Shown here piece by piece: positions 33,701 to 43,439 of a DNA stretch of 64,000 nucleotides. Origin of the DNA: Prorocentrum cordatum (lineage: Eukaryota > Sar > Dinophyceae > Prorocentrales > Prorocentraceae). Within the stretch, counting starts at the first letter, position 1, and every line of letters starts with the position of its first letter. Location of the stretch: the NCBI GenBank assembly GCA_963575745.1, contig CAUYUJ010020681.1, positions 1-64,000 of the forward strand. The letters are read 5' to 3'. The position numbers and the translations under genes were made by a program. The notes beneath the pieces are model-generated. The model did not search any database. It saw nothing but the letters and a program-made list of their open reading frames with translations, and was not told the origin of the DNA.

Positions 33701-36700
33701 CAAAAACGATATTGGAGTAAGGGACTTCGTATCGGAACATGGAATGTGGGTAATTCGGGTGCTTCCAATTCACGTGGGACCGAGGTTCTAACATCTCTGA
33801 GAAAGATAGGAGCCTCTTCAATTTTCGGGTTGCAAGAGTGTGAGTTCTTTGACTCAGCTGAATTAGATAGACTCGGTTGGCACTTTAAACCTTCCAGGGA
33901 TAGACGTGCAGGTTTGTTGTATGCCCATGGGTGGGCCTCACTCCTGCGCGAAAGCGTTACAGCCTGCGATAGATTTGTCTTGGGTGTGTTTGGAACGGAG
34001 GCGTCTCAGGTGATCATATGTTCAGCTTATTTTCCACATCATGATCGTGATCAGTGTGATCTTGAATCGGCAGAAATGCTGGGGGAGTTGGAGGGTCAGA
34101 TCCGTCTCTTGAAGCAGAAATATCGTCAGGCCAGCTTTTGTTTGCTTGCGGATGCCAATGTTGAGTTGCCACCACTTGTTCAGCTTGAGGTTGCAGGTCA
34201 GGGTTATGCTGCCACTGGGACGGGGACGAAATCATGGAGGAGGACGGGATCTGAAGGGAAGGCGGAGAGGGAGAGGAAGGATAGGAGGCAGATGTTGACG
34301 GATAACTTGCTGACCTTTATGCAGACCTGGGGATTGCTAGCTGCCAACACCTTCGACCGTCGTCGCCCGACCTGGGAGCCCTGGGGACAAGAGCGAAATC
34401 GTTCTCGGACTAGATCGATGAGGAGAGTCTTAGACTATGTGATGGTTCCGATGGGGTGGGAGGTGCAGGAGTGTAAGATTGATTTCAAGTATCGCAGCGG
34501 TGGAACTCATAATCGTAGTAGACTTGCCGATCATGCTCTAGTTATATGCACAGTACGACAGCCCAGTCCTGGCAGGACTGATTGGACAGTCGAGCGTGTG
34601 CATAGGGAACCTTCTTTGGTGGGATGGCGGGCTCAGACGTTTGCGGACGAGATGATAGGGAGGGAAAGGGTTGACCTCGAGTTTTGTGGTGCCGTGTTTG
34701 CTGGATGTGGTTCCCCTCCGGCTGCGTCGACACGACCACAGGACGTGACAGAGACCGCTCCTGTTATTTTGAAAGCATTTACGCAGGAGGATGTGGATTT
34801 CTCCACGGCCTCTGCTGCCCGGCCTCGGGCGCCTACTCGCCCGCCTGAGCTCACGCGTCTCGAAGAGCGGATTCGGTCCCTTCAGAACGGTCCAGAGAAA
34901 AAGGAACTCAGAGCAGCTGCCAATGTTTGGAGGAGACAGTATCGGCGTGATCTTCTTGAATGGGCTGTACCCCCGACTCGTCGTAAGATTCGACATCGTA
35001 TCAAACATGTGGTGGTTGATGGATGGGAGACGGAGGATAGATATATCTTGAAGGAGAAGTTGGAGGAGCATGTTAAGGGGAAGGTCACATCACAGCGTAG
35101 GGGGGAGGAGAACAGCAACTTGATGGAGGAGATCAGGAGGAAGGCAGAGGAGGAGATCAAGGGTGGCCAGATTGTTCGAAGTATTACGATGTCGATATGT
35201 TGTGCAGCGAGGGCTCGTCTTAGAACGCGACGTGCAACAGGACCTGATCGCGTGCCTTGTGAAATGCTCAAGCTTCTCCCATGGTGCACACTTCGGCATA
35301 TTCAACAGATCTTCGACTCTCTCTTGAGGCTGGCTGTCCAGTACCCTGTTCGATGGAGGGATATACTTATTGCGTATATGCCTAAACTAAAGGGGATCAC
35401 GAACTTGGCGGATGCTCGACTCTTGTGCTTGCAGAATAGTATAACTCGCTGGTTCTCGGCGTGTGTGGTCATCCTGGTTGAGCAGCACGTGGAGGCGTCT
35501 AAGCTATTTCATCCTCTGGGCCTCTATGGGTTCCGCCAGGGTCACAGCACATCTCACACCACGAGTAGCCTTACTAATATGTGTATGCACGGGGACAAGT
35601 GGGGAAAGCGAGAGTGTCTGTACGTTGCGGACATGGACATATACCAGGCCTTTGACAACTGCACGATACAGAACGTTCATAAGGGTCTTGAGCATGCACG
35701 TGTCCCTGCATACTTACAGCACGCGTTTCTGGATCCGTTATCGCATAGCACGGGCTGCCTCTACTATGATGGGTTGGAGATTGATAACATCCAGTGGGAC
35801 ACCTGTATTAGGACTGGAGGCCCAGAAGGGCCCTTGGGCTTTAACCTCATTATTGCTGCCATGTGGGGTGACGTTATCCATAATTGGGACGTTCAGGGCC
35901 TGGGGTATGCGGTCGATTTCGGTACGGAGCATCGGTCGGTGGTGAATCATTTTATCTGGGCAGATAACGTGTACCTCGTCAGCCGTAGCCGTGAGGAGCT
36001 TACTCGAATGGTAAGAGACTTGACACTTCCACTTTACAGCTTCTCGATGCGATGGAAACCCACATCGCTGAAGTACATGGTGTGTGGAGCTCCCGCTGTC
36101 TTGGATGAGGACGGGAATATACCACGTTCGATGGATCTGAAAATCCCGATTTTCTCTGATGCATGTGGTGGGGGGAATGCAGTGCAGCAGATTGATGAGT
36201 TATGTTACCGTCGGGTCGTTTCTATGGACGTACTGGGCACGCAGCTGCATAGCGAATATAACTGTCCTGTACATCGTGATGTATCTTTTCGCCTGGACTG
36301 TGCTCGCCGTGCATTTTACTCCCAGGCAGGGTATTTCAGGTCGCATTGTATCCCCCTCAAGGATAAGCTTCGGAGATACCAGGATAGAGTCCAGAGCTTG
36401 GCTCTGTACGGCATGGAGACCACCACTGCAGATTCTCATACTCTTTCGTTTCTCCATTCCTTCGAAGGGAAGTGCCTGAAGATGATGATCTCGTCTCGGA
36501 AAGGGCCGACGGAAACGGAGCAAGCTTATCAGGAAAGGAGGTATCATGTTGCACGGGATCGTTTCTTGAAGGCTGGGTACTCCTCTCTTGTCCAGCGTTA
36601 TCTGATGTTGCACTGGAATTTCGCAAAAGACATTGCAAGTTTCGCAAATAGCATGATTGTTGAGAAAGTGATCGACTTGAAGGCGGCGGAGAGGACATGG

Positions 36701-37690
36701 CGCGATTCCCGTATGGCGTGTTTGTGTTTTGGACCGTACACTGATCGCAATCGCACACTTATGAGTGAGACGATGAGACACTTTGGCAACTGGTCGGAGG
36801 CTTCTTCCTACAAACGTCGCTGTCGAGGGACGGAGAGCATTGGCCAGAGATCATGGCAATATACATTAGCTGAGTTTTTCGGAGATGATTGGTGGGTTCA
36901 GTTCACAGGCTCCCAGCTTGGATTTATGCAATATGTCACGCACCTTTGTACACAGAGCATGCTTCGATGTTTCCAGGAGGTGTCGACGTGTGGACCTGTG
37001 AGTTCGCCCGCCTATTTGGCGCCCTCAGTGCATGGTGAAATTCAGGTGAGCACGGATGATAGTCCGATGGCTGCTGAGAAACTTGCAAAGCGCATCGCCC
37101 TTCATAATATGAAAGCAACTCGTTGGAACCTGGAGGCCCCTGGAATCCCTCTGGAGGTGGTGGGTGACTCGCTCCTCGTGGTCAGTTGGGCTACGGGACG
37201 GTGGCGTGCAGATAATAGATCATATGCTGATAGAATATCGAAAATAATCAATACGCTTGATGGGCTTTGTAGCAGCTATAATATACGACCTCCAGCGGCG
37301 GGGATGGATCTTGTTCGTCATGATTTTCGGGAGTGGAATACTCGAGCCGACGTCCTTACACACCAGGCCCGAGAGGGCCAGATATTTAGTTCAGAATGTA
37401 GTCCGTATACACACGATTATGAGACAGAATTTTACGTTGCTGCTGCTATTCGGGCTGGTTTCGATGGCGGCGTGTCGTCTGAGGGATGTGGGTGCGGTTG
37501 CTGGATAGACATAGGCCTCAAACCACGGTATTGGGATCGACGGGACCCCGCTCAGCTGATATGGAAGTCAGTTTTTGAGAGGGCTTGGCTTATTTGTCCA
37601 ACTACAACTGTTACTGATACAGAACTCAGTGCTTTGGAGTGCATCGTGACTGCGCTCCCACAGGCAGCTCTATGGTTACCACAGACTTGA
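33701..37690 (+). CDS. LINE ORF2: endonuclease, reverse transcriptase, RNase H
   Basis: Open directly after the ORF1 TGA. Residue numbers below start at the GTG at 33746 (1314 aa). An EEP/APE-type endonuclease at the N-terminus shows GTWN just upstream (N at 33743), LQE (E31), LLADAN (135-138), VLDYV (228-232) and LADH (260-263), the usual catalytic set. Linker to about 480. Reverse transcriptase: RRATGPDRVPCEML (495-508), WRDILIAYMPKLKG, LYGFRQGHST, motif A MDIYQAFD (630-637), motif B GGPEGPLGFN (691-700), motif C WADN (738-741) instead of the usual FADD/YADD. Thumb with LALYGMET (886-892). The C-terminal 200 residues carry RNase H motifs in permuted order: VGDS (D1141), NTRAD (D1202), GFDGG (D1240), TELSALE (E1293). 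The first ATG (34076) lies behind the endonuclease Asn and Glu, so an ATG start would give a dead endonuclease. Readthrough from ORF1 is the simplest way to make the whole protein. Confidence 0.9.
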   Translation, partial: QKRYWSKGLRIGTWNVGNSGASNSRGTEVLTSLRKIGASSIFGLQECEFFDSAELDRLGWHFKPSRDRRAGLLYAHGWASLLRESVTACDRFVLGVFGTEASQVIICSAYFPHHDRDQCDLESAEMLGELEGQIRLLKQKYRQASFCLLADANVELPPLVQLEVAGQGYAATGTGTKSWRRTGSEGKAERERKDRRQMLTDNLLTFMQTWGLLAANTFDRRRPTWEPWGQERNRSRTRSMRRVLDYVMVPMGWEVQECKIDFKYRSGGTHNRSRLADHALVICTVRQPSPGRTDWTVERVHREPSLVGWRAQTFADEMIGRERVDLEFCGAVFAGCGSPPAASTRPQDVTETAPVILKAFTQEDVDFSTASAARPRAPTRPPELTRLEERIRSLQNGPEKKELRAAANVWRRQYRRDLLEWAVPPTRRKIRHRIKHVVVDGWETEDRYILKEKLEEHVKGKVTSQRRGEENSNLMEEIRRKAEEEIKGGQIVRSITMSICCAARARLRTRRATGPDRVPCEMLKLLPWCTLRHIQQIFDSLLRLAVQYPVRWRDILIAYMPKLKGITNLADARLLCLQNSITRWFSACVVILVEQHVEASKLFHPLGLYGFRQGHSTSHTTSSLTNMCMHGDKWGKRECLYVADMDIYQAFDNCTIQNVHKGLEHARVPAYLQHAFLDPLSHSTGCLYYDGLEIDNIQWDTCIRTGGPEGPLGFNLIIAAMWGDVIHNWDVQGLGYAVDFGTEHRSVVNHFIWADNVYLVSRSREELTRMVRDLTLPLYSFSMRWKPTSLKYMVCGAPAVLDEDGNIPRSMDLKIPIFSDACGGGNAVQQIDELCYRRVVSMDVLGTQLHSEYNCPVHRDVSFRLDCARRAFYSQAGYFRSHCIPLKDKLRRYQDRVQSLALYGMETTTADSHTLSFLHSFEGKCLKMMISSRKGPTETEQAYQERRYHVARDRFLKAGYSSLVQRYLMLHWNFAKDIASFANSMIVEKVIDLKAAERTWRDSRMACLCFGPYTDRNRTLMSETMRHFGNWSEASSYKRRCRGTESIGQRSWQYTLAEFFGDDWWVQFTGSQLGFMQYVTHLCTQSMLRCFQEVSTCGPVSSPAYLAPSVHGEIQVSTDDSPMAAEKLAKRIALHNMKATRWNLEAPGIPLEVVGDSLLVVSWATGRWRADNRSYADRISKIINTLDGLCSSYNIRPPAAGMDLVRHDFREWNTRADVLTHQAREGQIFSSECSPYTHDYETEFYVAAAIRAGFDGGVSSEGCGCGCWIDIGLKPRYWDRRDPAQLIWKSVFERAWLICPTTTVTDTELSALECIVTALPQAALWLPQT

Positions 37691-38006
37691 TAGTTGCAGT
37701 TTCTCAATTCGTTGTTTCTTTCCCTTACTATGATATACTCAGCTTCGCTGAGAGTTCTCATTTCTCTTGCATGTTTAGTTGACTGCATTTTGATTCATTT
37801 CTGTGTGCGTTTGCTCGTTCGCTCATATTTGTGATTGATGATTCATCGCAGCTTCGCTGCTTCTGGGTTGTCTTGACTTTATGTTCGAATAAGAGCTTTC
37901 GCTTCCTGAAGACACCTGACCTCGTGCTTGCTCGTGGCCCTAGGGCCAGTAGGAGCCTCGCAAAGCCGCAAAAACAAAGGTTGACGGTTTAACGCCGGCG
38001 CCCAGT
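37691..38006 (+). promoter_or_regulatory. LINE 3' UTR and tail
   Basis: Contains the perfect hairpins CTCAGCTTCGCTGAG (37738-37752) and GCAGCTTCGCTGC (37848-37860), the palindrome GGCCCTAGGGCC (37936-37947), an A-rich stretch and the shared tail half (37979-38006). Similar 3' ends are seen at about 46665-46738 and 49395-49472. In LINEs the 3' end of the RNA is what the reverse transcriptase recognises, so the conserved parts are candidates for that signal. Confidence 0.65.
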
Positions 38007-40409
38007 TGCGAGTCTTGATGTTGGACAGGCGTTCGACCACTTAACGATTCCTCTAGCTAGTGCGGGCCTGCAATGGTTACAGGTTGATGATGAGTTGATC
38101 TTCGCTCTTCTGAAAGGTGCAGTTGCCAATGCCGCTGAGTTTCAATTTCAGGAGGTTCGTTCGCGTCCGATTCCTTGGGGTTCGTGCATCCGTACTGGGT
38201 GTCTGGAGGGCCCACCGTTGTGGACTGCGCAGTGTATCAGGATGTTTGGGCCTGTATTTCAGAATTGAGAGCGTCTGGGAAAGGGCCTTGTCTTGTGGGC
38301 GGAGGCTGGAGGCATCTGTGTGTCTCACTTTGTATAGGCAGACAACGTCATTCTGGTGGCGGGCTCCCTCCACATGTTGACCTCTATGATTCGATCTAAG
38401 CCAGCCCCTGTACTTGCAATGTTTCCATTGGAAAGCTTTCAGCCTCGAGTTCATGAATGTTGCCAGTGATGATACTGATCCCTTGGTTGTCCATTTTTCC
38501 TCTTCATCGGGATGCGCGGGGAATTGCCCTAGCTCAGCCCTGGTGTTCAAGCACGTCTCGGTGCTTAAGATCTTGGGCACCGTTATCGACAGGAAGTTCA
38601 CTGATCATGAGGGTATTCGTCATCGAATGCGATGTGCTGTTGGGGCTTTCTGGAAAGACAAATCTTATTATCAATCGCGTCTGATTTCTATCCACTCGAA
38701 GATTCGCCGCATTGATTCGACAGTTCGAAGCCAGTTCCTGTATGGTCTGGAGGGGGCTTCTATTGATGCCAATGCGTTGCGGTATATTCACAAGGAGGAA
38801 GGGAATATGCTGTCTCGCATGGTCTGGCGTAACAAGCGGGCCGACGAGAGCTGGAGCATGTCCCTCTCGCGTCCATTCTAGTCGCCAGGCTCTTCTCCGA
38901 GAACGGAAGGCTAGCCTTGTGCAGTTGTTTGTGTATAAGCAGTGGATGTGGGCGAGGGATGTTGTGTCAACTTGTTTTTCTTCACCTCCTGTGTCATCCC
39001 CGTCATCTGCTGCTGCTGCTTCATCTTCTATACTATCTCAATATGTCTTGGGAGCTTTGCCTGTGCCGCAGGAAGGGGATCAGGAACAGAGCATCTCGGT
39101 TGTGGGTGGGTCGCCGTCGTTCGTTGACGTGACTGTGGATGATGGCCGCAAGAGAAATCGCAGGCAGGAAATTGGTGAGATGCAGAGGCAGGCTAACCGT
39201 GCCCGTGGGACCTTGTCTCAAAACACTGTTCGTGTGCGTGATGCCTTTGAGCCGTCCCGTGCTGTGCCACCGTCTGAGAAGAGAAGGAGGCTGCGTTGGT
39301 CCCTTGAGCCTGTGGCCCCATGTGTGTCCAGCTTTGCCCAGTCTCGCCTGCTGATGTTGCACGCCTCGGGTTCGTGGACGCGGACTCGTGATACCCTGTT
39401 CCATCTTGCTGGGGCCAAGGAAGCTCGGGCGTATACCCGCTTGAGGGGCCAGAGTACGAATCTGAAGGGGCTCGCGCCGTGGCACCATATCTTCGAGACG
39501 GTGGGGGGCGAGCTCTGGCAGTCTAACCTGAGTTGGTGTGAGCACGGCTGGTTATCTTTGGTTCGTGGTGTTTGTGGTCATCTTGATTTGCCTGATATCC
39601 TGCAGTGGTGTGTACTTGAAGACCCCCATCCCTGGAACCCTAAGGAGACGGAGGAGGAGGAGGTGAATTTGACGGAGGAGCAGAAGGCTAAAGCTGATGC
39701 TAAGTTAGCTCAAAGACTTGCTAAATTATTCTTGGATGAATCTTCCTGGGAGAGTGTGCCTGGGCATCTTGCGATTGAGCTGAAGGGTGACTCGCAATGT
39801 TTGATCCGCTGGTTGGAGGGATTCTATTATACGGGGAACATAGGCTATGCTTCCAAGGTGGCGGAAATGCAGAACCTTTTGTGTGACCTCTCCGTCTCCT
39901 GTCTAATCCGTCCTCCTGAGTATGGTCGCAATCTCTTTAAGTGGGTGTATAGGGAAGGAAATACGGAGGCTGATGAAATGACTTGGAACGCTCGGACCGG
40001 CAATTGTAGTCTCTGGCATGACCACGACTTTTCGAAACTTATCAAGTTGAACGCAGTTCTGATCGACTGTATCCGTGGTTCCGTCGACGGAGGTCGTTCC
40101 CAACATGGTGTCGGGTGTGGCTGGGTACTTGATGTGAGGGTTGCTTCTTTCTCTCGCAATATTCTTCCTCCCTCTTCCTCTATCGTCTGTGGCTGGCGCT
40201 GTGTTGCTTCTGAGGCCTTCCTTCTCCCCTCTTCTTGCGCTATCACATCGGCTGAGCTGTCTGCCGCCTATCGCCTCCTCTCTGCAGGAGTGCTTGTGAT
40301 TCTGCAAAAGTCAGGCTTCATAGGCATGTGTAGCTCGTAGTCTGGACACGAGCACCGCCCTGCCATGACTCTACACAAACGGTAAAAAACAAGGTTGCCG
40401 GCTCCCAGT
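38007..40409 (+). pseudogene. 5'-truncated LINE copy 2 (RT motif A to RNase H and tail)
   Basis: Begins directly after the tail of the main LINE, in RT motif A (SLDVGQAFDHLTI), then motif B (RTGCLEGPPLW), and motif C with W mutated to stop (TAG at 38335) followed by ADN (38338-38346). The thumb QFLYGLEGASID is near 38740. After a stop at 38879 the frame is open to 40340: RQALLRERKASLVQLFVYK, a long low-complexity connector, then RNase H-like motifs ELKGDS (D at 39789), GNTEADE (D at 39972), SVDGGRSQHGVGCGW (D at 40086) and SAELSAA (E at 40254). The order is the same permuted one as in ORF2. Ends with an A-rich stretch (GGTAAAAAACAAGG) and tail end GGCTCCCAGT at 40409. It has several frameshifts in RT and is clearly dead. 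Protein divergence from the main LINE is large. Confidence 0.8.
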
Positions 40410-43185
40410 GCGGAAGAGTTGAGCCAGAGGATAGAGCAGAGTGAGAGAAATAATTAGATTGACATCTACGGAAAAAGGTCTCAGGATGAGAAGCAAGAAA
40501 CGAATGGCCATTATATATTTGAGCAGACCAAAAGGGCAGCATACATGCTTAGGCATAGCCTAGAAGCCTCTGAGATGAATATGGCGACGAGCATGCAGGC
40601 TCGTGCAGAGATGAGCACCCGCAAAGCCACAGGACCCGAGCAAGTTGCTCCCGAAGGTGAAGAAGCTCGTGTGGATGAGCTCGAGGAAGATGTTGATGTT
40701 GTTTCAGGCTGTATACGCCCGGAAGATCAGCATGCCAAGTGATTGGGAGGAGATTGTCGTAGTTCTCATGCCGCGAAAGGCTCAGATCGAAGACTTTTCG
40801 CAAACTCGAGCACTTTGTCTAGTGCGCACTTTCACAACATGGTCCATGATGAGTCTTATGGCTCTGGCAGAGATAGCATGCCACAGTATCGGGCAAACTG
40901 AAACGCCTCCACTTGGGATTTGCAGATGTTAAGCATGCCTTTGAAAAGATGACGGTCAGACGGGCCTATGAATCTATGAACTGGGCATCGATTAATTCAC
41001 ATCTCCTGGTACCCAGTATCTTAGAGTGTCTGATTGGAAACTTTGGGGTGGCCACATTTGAAGGAATCGAACCGTGTAACATGTCATTTGATGCGATGAT
41101 CCGCGCGGGCGGGGCAGAAGGACCATTCCTATGGTGCTGTCAATCATTGGCGATGTGGGGGTCAGTCGTATGCGCGCGACAAGAACGAGGTATAGGCTAT
41201 TGTCTTGCCCCCGAGAACGCGGCTGAAAGGCGAGTGACGCACGCATTGTGGGCAGATAGTATTCTTGTATATGCAAGCTCGGCAGAGATGTTGTCAAACA
41301 TCATGAGTGATCTGTCTGGGCCATGGTATGCGTGCGGGTTCTCGTGGAAGCCAAAATCATTGTGTTATTCACGCTTCTTTCTTCCGAAGTGCGCTGTGGA
41401 GTTCCACGTCCCGAGGGGTGGAGAGGAGGAGAAGCAAACGTTGCCAGCCAAGAAGGAGGAAGCATATCTGGATTATGGTATGAGGTGGAAGGGCGCACCC
41501 ATGTATCGCTACAGAAAACAATGGGCATGGGGAGAAGGAGTTATTTCAGATATGCAAAATTTATTCAGAGCCCCATCATACCATGTTTCAAGAAATTCCA
41601 AGTGTATCGAACCAGGGTAGTGCCAATCCTTCTATTTGGTTTAGAAGGGGAAACGATGGACGAAGAAGTGTTTCGGATGTCGCGCACGTTTGAAGGTGAG
41701 TTCCTGGGGCGTGTGATCTCAGGACCCCGAGAACAAAGCGGGCATTCTGAGTTTCCAGAGATGGGGGGGGGGGGATGGCAGGATGGCGCACCGCAGTGCG
41801 GGATTCCCGACTTTGATTCAATTGCATGTTCTAAGACAGTGGCGGTGTGCACAGGATATTGTGGACTCTTTGTTTGGCCCGACGGACGCACTGTGCTCTC
41901 GGGGGGCTCGCCCGAACAGACGTCGGCCCATGTCGGCATGTCGGGCAGGAGAGAGGCAGAACGGAGGAGGAGGAAGCATCGGTTCGAGCGGACCCCCTGG
42001 CCAACAGAGTGAGGCTATTCTACAATCCAAATGCAAGCGTGGGTTCATGTAAGTTGCAGCCTAGGGCTCAGATGATGATGGGAGCGGGGAAATGGGGGGA
42101 GGGGCGGGGTGCATTCGTGCGTAGTTTGAAGTGCAAGGAGCGCCCGCAGATGACGAGGCGCCTGCAGGGATGTGCTCGCATGCGCCGAGGGCCACGTAGT
42201 TGGCACGCACGTTTTGAAGAGTTTTATCGGGCCAGGGAATAGTGGAATGCAGCGAGATTTGATGAAGAGACGTTGCAGGGTTTTTACGTAATGTACTGGA
42301 ACAGGCGGGATTCGGACCTCTATGGGACCTATGTGTACTGAGAAAACAGAAGGGGGGAGGTGGAGGGGAAGGAAGAGAGGAGATAGAAGAAGGGGGGAAC
42401 CTTAGAAAGCGCCGAAAGGTCACGCCGGAGGAGGAGGCGAAGCAGAAGCAATGTGAAGGAGAGCAAAGAGTCCATACTCGAGCTTCAGCGCAGTGTTTGG
42501 GGTGACACAACTCCAGGAATTGCGACAGAGATCTGTGGTGACGGTGCCACGATTATTTGTTGGCTCCGAGGAAGATGGGTAGTGACAAACATCATGTACC
42601 AAAGTATAGTTGCAGATATGTAGAACTCCTGTGGTATACGTGGGGAACTCCATGGGATAAGACCTCCAGGGCCTGGGCATGATTTGTTCCGACGCATCTA
42701 TCGGGGGGAAATGCGGGGGCGGATGAACGAACATGGGTGGTGCGGCGGCAGGGGAGTTACTTCAAAGTTTCTCTCCTTACAGTTGCCAAGACTGAAAGGC
42801 TTGTTTCACTCCTTGGTTGTTTCGACGGGGGGGATGAGCACGGAAGGAAGTGCCGTCGGTTATTGGCTGAGGGGCCAGGACCAGGACACGTCTCAGGGCT
42901 CGCGCAGATATTGCCCCCCCTGGAGGAGGGAGCGCTCACTGACGGAGTTTCTACAGTGATCGAGACCGAACTTGCATCAGCACAAAGGCGGTTAGAGGCC
43001 ACGAGGCAGATAGCGCATCAATGCTTTTACCTCTCCCAAGTCTCTGCTCCTCTTGTTTCTGCTCAAGTGCATATGTGTTGGTTGCTTCTTTGCATCGTGA
43101 TGTTTAAGATTGCGGCGATTCTTCGCTTGTCGCATCTGGCAGTTGAGTATGGACCCTGTTGTAATAAAACGTGCACGCAATGATC
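40410..43185 (+). pseudogene. Degraded LINE copy 3 (RT and RNase H remains)
   Basis: Starts right after the copy 2 tail. Recognisable blocks in several frames: STRKATGPEQV (RT motif 1, about 40615), SDWEEIVVVLMPR (about 40740), FADVKHAFEKM (motif A, about 40919), RAGGAEGPFLW (motif B), HALWADSILVYASS (motif C, WADS at 41249-41260), LLFGLEGETMDEE (thumb, about 41630), QWRCAQDIVDSLF. Then RNase H blocks: CGDGATIICWLRGRW (D at 42540), GNAGADERTW (D at 42722), CFDGG (D at 42824), ETELASAQRRL (E at 42968). Several single-base frameshifts separate them, for example next to the Gly run at about 42826. The 5' end including the endonuclease is missing. The matching 3' end may be the tail at 46738, with other repeats inserted between. 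Confidence 0.75.
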
Positions 43186-43439
43186 ATGTGGACAAACAGA
43201 AGCATTACAGTACGAGCTCAGATCTCGAGATATTAGGATGCACGTGTCCGTTGATGTACAACAGATCCTAATCGATACCATTGAATTTCCGGATATTGCG
43301 AGACCGACAGGAGGAACTTGGTGACCAGTTTGTTTTTTCCCGGAGAGGGCGTAGGCCCAGTGTTCCATTTTAGAGGTTTACCCCCGGATCTGACGGCTGA
43401 TGGGCCGGCGAATTCCTTTCGCGATATGTATCGAGGTCG
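43186..43439. other. Unassigned segment after LINE copy 3
   Basis: No gene recognised. Possibly the start of the LINE copy 3 3' UTR (TTGTAATAAAACGTGCACGC at about 43160 precedes it). Confidence 0.3.

Larger units (their letters stand above)
32175..38006 (+). mobile_element. Near full-length non-LTR (LINE) retrotransposon with spliced-leader relict
   Basis: Layout: leader relict (32176-32202), 5' UTR, ORF1 (32297-33700), an in-frame TGA, ORF2 (to 37690), and a 3' UTR of about 290 bases. The 3' UTR has two TTC-loop hairpins and a 12-base palindrome, an A-rich stretch (GCCGCAAAAACAAAGG) and the tail half ending GGCGCCCAGT. There are no LTRs. Coding capacity is intact apart from the single TGA, so the copy looks young compared with the shredded copies downstream. 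It sits on the broken hairpin tail of a family A cassette. The 5' boundary is ambiguous by a few bases, because CCCCGG could belong to either side. Confidence 0.85.
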
